64,000 nucleotides of DNA from Isochrysis galbana. Lineage: Eukaryota > Haptophyta > Isochrysidales > Isochrysidaceae. The notes below the pieces were generated by a model. It ran no database searches. It had not been told where the DNA came from and saw only the letters and a program-made list of their open reading frames with translations. Location: the NCBI GenBank assembly GCA_018136815.1, contig CM030938.1, positions 1,710,202-1,774,201 on the forward strand. The letters run 5' to 3'. This document shows, one piece after another, positions 54,425 to 61,693 of the stretch (position 1 is its first letter; each line of letters begins with the position of its first letter). Position numbers and translations under genes: made by a program.

Positions 54425-55534
54425 ATGCCCGCCGCCATCTGCCGTGCTCCAGTGGTGCTACAGAACCCGGGTGTAAGCTTACGCTCGCACTTCGGCACTC
54501 TCTCCTTCTCGACGGGCAGGGGAGGCATGACATCGCACAGGACTCTGGTCACTGTCGATGTCCTAGGTCTTGTCAAAGCTCTCACGACCAAATCCGACGA
54601 GCAGAGGTGTGAGTGGGCGCGGCACCTGATGCTCCAGGCCTCGCAGGCTCGCTCCGATTCGCAGCTACACAACCTCTACTCTTCGATCGAACGCGATGGG
54701 TGGGCTGCTTACCGCTCGCGCCGGCATGCCGATGAGGACTCGCACGGTGCCCACGGCTCACAATCGGGCATCCCGGCCAAACATGCTGAGGAGCGTAAGG
54801 TGATCGCAGATGAGTTACGCGCGTACGCTTCCGAGCTGAGGGCTGCGCTACGTCGTTCAGCTTCGGCGTCAGGCTCAGCTCGGAAACCTGACGCCATGGC
54901 AGCTGCCACCACTAGTAAGGCTTTGACACGTGCCCCAGCGGTGGCTACTTCCGACGCAAGCGAGGACGTCTTGCGCAGTGGAGTGCGAAATGGCGTTGCC
55001 TCCGCGCCAATGCGCTCGGTACCCATTGGACCGAGCGACGTCGGCATGATGCGTCGACCAAGCATCATCAAGAGGCGAGGAAATGGCTTCACCGGAGATA
55101 CTCCCGCTGTGCTCTTCGCAAGCCCACGCTGGGAGAATGGTTCAGTCCCTGGCCGAGTGCAGGCTATCCTCCGTTTTGAAGCTCCAGGAATTGGGGCAGG
55201 AGACTCTGTACTTGTTCTAGGTCCAGGAGGAGAGCGCCTACCGCTCGTTGTCCCTAGTGGCATGCTACATATACAACGTGCAGTTGTATCTCTCAGCCAA
55301 GACCCCCAGGAGGCACGCGAATATGCTTTGCGCCTCGACATCACCACGCTGGGCCGAAAGACCACTCCAGGAGACGTGGTGTCCGTAAATGGCGTCTCGC
55401 TGTGGTTGCCACAATTTGCTGCTCCCGCGACCTCGTTGGTTGTTGGGCTCCCCCTTGTTGCAGGTGAAGGTGACTCTCCCACCTCGCCATTTAGCAATTC
55501 TCGGATGCAGGTTATGCACTCTAGAGATTCTTGA
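54425..55534 (+). CDS. Unrecognised 369-aa protein
   Basis: Single exon from ATG 54425 to TGA 55534. Residues 35-75 are a helical segment (TLVTVDVLGLVKALTTK, EWARHLMLQASQARSDSQLH). A charged region with AEERKVIADELRAYASELRA follows, then a Ser/Ala-rich linker. The C-terminal third looks like a beta-rich domain: RVQAILRFEAPGIGAGDSVL, LPLVVPSGMLHIQRAVVSLS, YALRLDITTLG and PGDVVSVNGVSLWLPQF. No TM segment, signal or catalytic motif is seen. Balanced composition and a long uninterrupted frame support a real gene. The antisense frame (55791-54709) is open too but reads as a shadow. Confidence 0.55.
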   Translation: MPAAICRAPVVLQNPGVSLRSHFGTLSFSTGRGGMTSHRTLVTVDVLGLVKALTTKSDEQRCEWARHLMLQASQARSDSQLHNLYSSIERDGWAAYRSRRHADEDSHGAHGSQSGIPAKHAEERKVIADELRAYASELRAALRRSASASGSARKPDAMAAATTSKALTRAPAVATSDASEDVLRSGVRNGVASAPMRSVPIGPSDVGMMRRPSIIKRRGNGFTGDTPAVLFASPRWENGSVPGRVQAILRFEAPGIGAGDSVLVLGPGGERLPLVVPSGMLHIQRAVVSLSQDPQEAREYALRLDITTLGRKTTPGDVVSVNGVSLWLPQFAAPATSLVVGLPLVAGEGDSPTSPFSNSRMQVMHSRDS

Positions 55535-56583
55535 GATGCCATACCTATCACCATGGATATTTTGATCGGCCGACGAGAACATAGGAGGTAGAACATCCAC
55601 CGTCGCGCACACGGTGCAGATTCAATCCCTAGGCAGAAAGTGAAATGACGCAGCAGCATATGGCGAGTACGCTGGGTCGCCACATCCAAATCGAGCCCTG
55701 CAGACACCCACACCATTTCACCGACTACGGAATAAGGTGACGTCCTCAAGAACATTGACGTGTGCTGCCGTCCAGTGTCGGAGCATGCCACTTGGGCTCG
55801 CAGTCAGGTTGGTGGTTGTGATCGGGACTCGGACTTGCCCGGCAGCAGGCGGGACTGGAGTTTCCGTCGGCTAGCTAAATCACATGGGTAGGTTGGGTTC
55901 CAGCTACTTTTTGCTGTAGAGGAATGTCTAGAAGAACAAGAGCGGCATCCTTGCTCTCGATGCCGAGCATGTCTCTTTCTTCCCTGAAACATCGCAGTGC
56001 CTTGACGAGCTTGTTGGCCGAGCAGTTGACCGAGCAGTCGCGGGGTTGGGCGCTATGCGAGATGTTATTTATTGCCTAATTCCTACGGCAGGAGAATGTA
56101 GTGCACTCTTGCAGTATTACATATACATAAAAACATCTGAAGATTCAGGGCTAAACACCTACTAGACGTCCAGTATCTAATACCTCCCCACTGTCATCGC
56201 CCTTATCTCCCTTGCCATTCCAATTCCTCATACTACCTCCGTTTCACAACTCGCCACAACTAAAGGTCTTTCTTGTGGGGCTGGAGGAAAGCATAGGCAA
56301 GCCCTGGGAGAAGAATAGTAAAAAAAACTGTTATGCCTATGGTGTGGCCGATGTAACGGTGATGTGTCGCGCACCTGCTGCAAACGTTTGTCCTTCTAAG
56401 CACAACTTCAAATTGAGACCATGGTTTCTATGCACAAAAGACATATGGATATGGTTCCATTAGTTAGGTGGTGCTTTAGCTAAAGCACGAGATTTACCTC
56501 CAAGATATTCAGATTTTCATGATAGCTAGGTCAAGCTAATCTAGGGGGTCCAGAAAGGTCAATTTTTAGATCTCAGCAGCCGT
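55535..56583. other. Intergenic, AT-richer, no gene recognised
   Basis: No convincing frame. From about 56050 the base composition shifts toward AT and remains so to 57260. Confidence 0.4.
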
Positions 56584-56721
56584 CTTGGGGTGCTCGAGTG
56601 GATGCACACGCACGGCTTCCCAAAGGACGTGCTCGAGTGGCTGCACGCACACCAATACCCGATAAGCGACCGCGCGACCTCGGTGGCCGCGGCCTCCAAG
56701 CTCTTGTCTGTAATTGGATGG
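56584..56721 (+). pseudogene. Ankyrin-like (VLEWLHAHG-type) fragment
   Basis: Reads LGVLEWMHTHGFPKDVLEWL then HAHQYPISDRATS. The VLEWLHxHGxP repeat is typical of large ankyrin-like families in protists. Only about one and a half units are present, within AT-rich sequence; a remnant. Confidence 0.35.
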
Positions 56722-57084
56722 GGTATGGAGAAAGAGTAGATTATCGTGATGTGCGTTTCTATGTCCGCTTAACGCTTATAATGTTTTCGTACATAACATG
56801 TAACATTGGTGTGACGAAGGGAAATAAAGGGCAGTACGGCGGCGGAAGGGTAGCAGCGAATACCTATCGTCTAGTAGGCGTGCAGCCCAGAACCTTCAGA
56901 TGTTTTTTTTGTACATAACATTAACCTACGCTAAGGCATAAAGGCCGTGCTTTCGTACATGAGTTGCTATTTAAATATATACTGAATCTTCAGATTTTTA
57001 TTTAAATATATACTAGTTTTATGTTTAAAATATTAATAGTCTTTCGTCTTTGGAGTTTAAACTGAATAAAAAGAAAATTCACAC

Positions 57085-57113
57085 GGTCCGCTTTCGACGG
57101 AACGCGACCTCCG
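57085..57113 (+). mobile_element. Left-end motif of Fanzor-associated element, copy 3
   Basis: GGTCCGCTTTCGACGGAACG, the counterpart of 39208 and 48179. Its core inverts to CGTTCCGTCAAA at 58327-58338, so 57085-58384 may be one element of about 1.3 kb. Confidence 0.5.
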
Positions 57114-57274
57114 CTTCAATTTTGCCATGTCCGAGTCGCGACAATCCGTCAGAAAATATTGCACATGTGAAATATTGGCGAAAGAGAGGATGTATGTATC
57201 TATACTACATACAAATAAATAAAATTAAAATGTTATATCCTAGCCAACCCCACTAGCTAATTGGACACAACTTT

Positions 57275-57895
57275 TCAGCCCCGGACTCCCGCCATGCCTG
57301 GCGAGCCAGGTGTCCGAGTGGTACCGGGGGGGGGAGATGGTCCTGGGTGCGGTGTGGGTGCGACATGGCGAGGTAGGTGCCGTCCTGCATGTACAGGAGA
57401 CGGTGCTGAATCCGCCGTGGACGGCCCTGCGTGGAGTGAAATGACGTCCATTGGTATCATATTGATCATTCCATTAATGACATATCCAGCCTCACGAACA
57501 TCTCGTTTGATCTTTTCTTTCATGCCGATGTTCCCTCGTAGCTTCTCGTCAACGAGTTGTGTAAACTTTTGTGTATCCACTTTGAGCTGCTCCTTAAACG
57601 TTTGTACTTCATTCTCGTTACGCGTTGCGACCATCTCGCCGCCGGACTCATCACGCAGACGTGGATGCTGTGTGGGAGTATTGGCTCGGATTCTTGATTT
57701 TATGCGCTCTATCACAGCCTTCCTCATCTTCTGTACCATCCTCATCGCGCCATTCGTGTCTTGACCCAGTAGTGCACATCGCTCTGCTCGGCGGAAGTTT
57801 TGGAGTATGGTTGTGATGCCGTGGATGTTACTGTTGATAGTTTGTTGTATTTGACGGTTGGTGGCCTCCTCCTTATTTTCATGTTTCTGAACCAT
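57275..57895 (-). CDS. Unrecognised 206-aa coiled-coil protein inside mobile region
   Basis: ATG 57895 to stop 57275. The first 150 residues are helical and polar: MVQKHENKEEATNRQIQQTI, NFRRAERCALLGQDTNGAMR, VQTFKEQLKVDTQKFTQLVD and REAGYVINGMINMIPMDV. The last 50 are Pro/Gly/His-rich and may be read-through of non-coding sequence. It is oriented outward from the LRR-Fanzor frame and lies between the two putative ends of the Fanzor-associated element. AT-richer than host genes. No known domain. Confidence 0.5.
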   Translation of the reverse strand: MVQKHENKEEATNRQIQQTINSNIHGITTILQNFRRAERCALLGQDTNGAMRMVQKMRKAVIERIKSRIRANTPTQHPRLRDESGGEMVATRNENEVQTFKEQLKVDTQKFTQLVDEKLRGNIGMKEKIKRDVREAGYVINGMINMIPMDVISLHAGPSTADSAPSPVHAGRHLPRHVAPTPHPGPSPPPGTTRTPGSPGMAGVRG

Positions 57896-58034
57896 CTTGC
57901 TTAGTACAGACCGACACGTATCAAGGCTCTCAAGTGTCGAATGGAACTCGTTGCACCACCTTCTACAACAACGTGTAGGACTCTTCCCCGAACTCCATCA
58001 CCTTGCGTGTAGCTGTGGCGATTCGGCGGTAGGG

Positions 58035-58187
58035 ATGGACGCCTTTGCAGAGGCCATCTCCAAGGGCGCCTTGCACAATCTCAACAATCTCCATCTCCAA
58101 AACAACCATATCAGCGATGAGGAAATGGAGGTCTTCTCTCAAGCCCTTTCCGGGGGGGGCTTGGACAATCTCGTACAACTCAACCTG
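58035..58187 (+). pseudogene. Leucine-rich-repeat fragment joined to the Fanzor piece
   Basis: MDAFAEAISKGALHNLNNLH, LQNNHISDEEMEVFSQAL and LDNLVQLNL form about two ribonuclease-inhibitor-type LRR units. The frame runs straight into CGGKAFECQE of the Fanzor fragment, so the junction is either a chance fusion after deletion or insertion, or a captured exon. No ATG precedes it within an intact gene; the first in-frame ATG is 58035. Confidence 0.55.
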
Positions 58188-58388
58188 TGCGGAGGAAAGG
58201 CATTCGAGTGCCAAGAGACCGAAGCGCTTCGTCAGCGCAAGATCCGTGGTCTGCGAAGATGCACCGAGTGTCACAAGCACCTCGGGCGCGATCGCAACGC
58301 GGCGTGCAACATCGGCCGAGAGGTGTCGTTCCGTCAAATGTGGGACATGAGTCGAATTGAGCGATCGAATGTCCACAGTTGTACATAG
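58188..58388 (+). mobile_element. Fanzor/TnpB-type nuclease C-terminal fragment with right-end hairpin
   Basis: Reads CGGKAFECQETEALRQRKIR, GLRRCTECHKHLGRDRNAAC, NIGREVSFRQMW, ending SNVHSCT*. The GLRRCxxCxxxxxRDxNAAxNI block is the zinc-finger half plus RuvC-III Asp (GRDRNAA) typical of TnpB and its eukaryotic relatives, the Fanzors. These are RNA-guided DNA nucleases carried by transposons. The N-terminal RuvC I/II parts and the first zinc-finger CxxC are absent, so it cannot be active. The last 60 bp (58322-58384) recur at 36125, 39757 (inverted) and 50511, and contain TGTGGGACAT...ATGTCCACA, a near-perfect stem with one bulged G. Confidence 0.75.
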
Positions 58389-58483
58389 CGTTATTTTAAA
58401 ATTAAATGTAGACTAGCGTAACATTCCCTGCTTCCCGCGACGCGTGTCCCCCCGGAGGGCGCCGTGTCGGCGCTTTTCGATTG

Positions 58484-59166
58484 TGATTACTTATAACTAT
58501 GGGCACGGCGCGATGTGCATCGGCCACCCCGCGGGGGCGCCGTGCGTGTGCATAGAAACTTTTTCCCCTAAGGCCCACATTAAGGTAAAGTAGTCGTATA
58601 CGAGATGTTTCGCTGCGCAGCACGTGTGATTACTTGCAATCATTGTGCACGCCGTGCGTATGCGCATCGGCTTCCCCCCCCCTCGCGAGGGCGCCGTGCG
58701 TGCGCATAGAAACTTTTTCCCCTAAGGCCCACAGTAACGTAAAGTAGCCATATACGAGATGTTTCGTTTACGCAGCACGTGTGATTACTTGCAATCACTG
58801 TGCACGCCGTGCGTATGCGCATCGACTCCCCCCCCCTCGCGAGGGCGCCGTGTGTGCGCATAGAAACTTTTTCCCCTAAGGCCTACATTAACGTAAAGTA
58901 GCCATATACGATATGTTTCGTTTGCGCAGCACGTGTGATTACTTGCAATCATTGTGCACGCCGTGCGTATGCACATCGGCTTCCCCCCCCCGCGGGGCGC
59001 CGTGCGTGCGCATAGCAACTTCCAGGAAGGTGCACGCCGTGCGTTCACTCTTTCCGCGGGGGGACTCTGGGCGCAGAGGCGGTCGGGAACCGTGGGGGCA
59101 CCCCCTGGGACCGGGGAAACTATTACCCTATACTGCGAAAACACTAACGTAAACAACCGATAGGTC
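58484..59166 (+). repeat. Tandem array, about 4 units of ~153 bp
   Basis: Each unit has GCGCCGTGCGTGCGCATAG, AACTTTTTCCCCTAAGGCCC, a GTAAAGTAGCCATATACGAG block, ATGTTTCGTTTACGCAGCAC and TGATTACTTGCAATCA. GCGCATAG recurs at about 58547, 58704, 58855 and 59008. The last unit differs after GCGCATAG and leads to the conserved segment with TTCACTCTTTCCGCGGGG. It is the third copy of the arms around the IS5-like element. Confidence 0.85.
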
Positions 59167-59317
59167 TTGGGGTCGCTCCCCTCCCCCGGGTCCCCTCCCC
59201 CGGGTCCCCTCCTCCCCCTCTCATCGACCTACCAGAGAGAGACGGCTCCTACTGCCTGCCTCCCTCCTCCCTCCTCGCTCACCCTCCAGCTCTCTCCTCG
59301 CCCTCGTCTTCCTCACG

Positions 59318-59707
59318 ATGGTGGCGACTCGGCGCGCATCGGTACGGTCCTCCGTCCTCTCCTCTCGTGCTCCTGCTCGCTGGTTTCGTTCGACTCGCTC
59401 GGCACAGCCACCTGTCGACTGGACGCCGAGCGCAAGCGCTGCTCGCACGACTCGTTCCTCTTCCTGCTCCAAGGGCGCGGCGGAGGAGGCGGAGCCTGTT
59501 CGCGTTCCTGATGCCGAGGAGGAGGCCCTTTCCCCGACCGATGAGGCCACCACCACCACCACCGACGAGGACTCCGGGCCTGTGGGAGGAGAAGAGGAGA
59601 ACGAGGACTGTGCGTCGGACGCTCCAGGTCTTCTTGTTCCGCAGGCCGGGAGGCGGAGGGCGGAGGCTCTCCTACACTCTCACAAAAAAAATTTACAAAA
59701 TGTGTAA
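59318..59707 (+). CDS. Small ORF with presequence-like N-terminus, downstream of the tandem array
   Basis: 129 aa from ATG 59318. The first 32 residues (MVATRRASVRSSVLSSRAPA, then RWFRSTRSAQPP) are Arg/Ser/Ala-rich without acids, like a mitochondrial presequence. The remainder is acidic and Thr/Glu-rich (EEEALSPTDEATTTTTDEDS). The same first 15-30 codons recur at 36799 (+) and 38512 (-), each time 3' of the tandem units but joined to different sequence. The ATG and 5' part belong to the repeated cassette. Whether any copy is expressed is unknown. Confidence 0.4.
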   Translation: MVATRRASVRSSVLSSRAPARWFRSTRSAQPPVDWTPSASAARTTRSSSCSKGAAEEAEPVRVPDAEEEALSPTDEATTTTTDEDSGPVGGEEENEDCASDAPGLLVPQAGRRRAEALLHSHKKNLQNV

Positions 59708-59878
59708 GACCACCTCCCGATTCGATCATGTATCAGAAGTTATGCAACCGCATTCTTGGTCGCCCCAATCCGGAGAAACACAACAATACTGAACGCAATT
59801 CCACGACAACAATACTCACAAAGAAAAGGCATAAAGGGCAGCCTAAACCGTCTACGCGGAAGACTGACGATCACTCAA

Positions 59879-60536
59879 CGGACAAAAAATTCCGTCCTAG
59901 AAACTAGGACCACGTCCTAGAAAATTCTTGGATTTCTAGGACTCTGCCGATCATGCCTCCATTATAGCCTATGGTGAGCTTATGAGACATCCCATCACCT
60001 GAAGCAAACCATCTCCACATCCCATTCAACCTTAGCTCTCCCCATGACCAACTTTGCGGATCTTGTCTTTGCTTACTTTTGCTACCACATTCAGCATGCG
60101 GTGCTGCACTCGGGCGTCCGCTCGCACAGAGGAGTTTTATTTTAGACCTTTTGGAGCAGTAGGCTAGCGGATTGGACACTTAGATGACAAAACCAAGCTT
60201 GGTGGTCACTGAAGGTCTCAAAGAGGGCAGTCAAAGCAACATTTCATCTCCTGGGGACCATGGGTAGAAGAGCTCCCCATTGGGTGGTATCAGCCGTTTC
60301 TCCCGTTTCTAGGACAAGCAGTAATTCCGACCAGGTGACCCGTAAACGCGTCACAAAACTTGGTGTTGCTGAGGGAATGGTGCCTAGGTACACCTGGAAC
60401 ATTTAATGAGGACATGCATGTGGTAACTCAATAGCCAAGGTTTGGGACAAAATATCATGGTATGCTCATGCTCTCACCTAGCAAAGTCCGTCCTAGTTTC
60501 TAGGACTGGTCCTAGAAAGCTGGGTACCTTTATCCG
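59879..60536 (-). mobile_element. Non-autonomous TIR element (family T4), copy 2
   Basis: 658 bp flanked by the 4-bp duplication TCAA (59875-59878 and 60537-60540). Ends CGGACAAAAAATTCCG and, inward from the right, CGGATAAAGGTACCC, with GTCCTAG/CTAGGAC palindromes in the subterminal parts. The interior on the minus strand matches 29555-30202, for example AGGAGATGAAATGTTGC, GTTGGTCATGGGGAGAGCT and TCGCTAGGTGAGAG-like ends. No intact transposase. Confidence 0.75.
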
Positions 60537-60710
60537 TCAAGTATCAGTGATGAAGACTGGAACAAGATTATTTCGGGAGATCTCTAAACGTCACAAAAAG
60601 TCAGGTAAATCGGACCCCTTCGTTCAGGCTGACATCGCCAGCATACCCTCTTGCCAAACGAGTGGGTTGGATAGCGTTACCCTCATGATCCCCACGATCT
60701 TCCGCGATTG

Positions 60711-60955
60711 AACGCTTTTCCATGCGGTGGGGGTGATGGCGATTGAACGCGTTCTACGTGTAGGCTGATGGTGATTGAACGCTTTTCCATGCGGTGGGGG
60801 TGACGGCGATTGAACGCGTTCCACGTGTAGGCTGATGGTGATTGAACGCTTTTCCATGCGGTGGGGGTGATGGTGATTGAGCGCGTTCCTCGTGTAGGCT
60901 GATGGTGATTGAACGCTTTTCCATGCGGTGGGTGATGGTGATTGAGCGCTTCTCG
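60711..60955 (+). repeat. Tandem repeat, about 3.7 units of ~66 bp
   Basis: The unit is GATTGAACGCTTTTCCATGC, GGTGGGGGTGATGG, CGATTGAACGCGTTC, CACGTGTAGGCTGATGGT. GATTGAACGC occurs twice per unit, so the ancestral unit was probably half as long. It does not look like CRISPR: there are no unique spacers. Confidence 0.9.
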
Positions 60956-61693
60956 CCTGACCAGGGATAGCGCCCTGGCTACAAGGGAGGAGAGACTCCC
61001 AAACGACCCACCCATAGGGGGAAGCCGCAAGGCTGGGCCCCCACAAAGAGACGCGACCCAAAGCGCCCCACAGCAACTGCGAGCCAAAAGGCCCGCCCCC
61101 CCCCCTCCCCCGACGCCAGACCCAAAGTAGTGCACATGGGTCGACCCCCCAAAACCGAATAAAAAGGACCGAGGGGGGGGGAGAAAGGGGAGAGAGGGTG
61201 GGGCAAGGGCGATGTCAGGGGAAGTCCCCAACGAGAGGGACGGGGGATAGCAAAGTAGTAGGCACCTTCAAGAATATTTTTTTATGTATCTACATACATA
61301 TACATAGAAGAGCCGATCGGCGAGGCGCCAGCATCATATGCACAATATGTGGCCTCACCAAAGATACCAGAGGACCAGAGGACGGCCAACGGAGTCGAAG
61401 AGTGACAAGTGCGCGGGGGCGAGCGCGATAGGTCTCCTTTCACTCCCCACAACCTTCATTGATCCAACCATCCGGACACGCCAAGCAGCGTGAGGTCCTC
61501 GGCGAGATGACTCTAAAGATGTAGCGTAGCACGAGCCGTACTTTCACTCATGGGCATGCTTGATGTAGTCAGCGCACTCGGCGTCGCTCGGGTGCTGTGA
61601 CATCCTAAGCTCTGTATTGCACTTGATCGTGAGCCATAGCCACCATCGAGAATCGCGGCTGCTGCACGGCTCAACTGATGGTGGGAGATCTAC
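60956..61693. other. Intergenic 3' of the myosin-MORN gene
   Basis: G-rich runs and no protein frame of note. A TACATACATATACATA stretch occurs at 61293-61307. Confidence 0.4.

Noticed and set aside
54709-55791. 360-aa minus frame
   Set aside because: Arg/Ser/Pro-rich antisense shadow of the 369-aa plus-strand gene.
60711-60955. Regular repeats resembling a CRISPR array
   Set aside because: Units are head-to-tail without unique spacers, in a eukaryotic genome.
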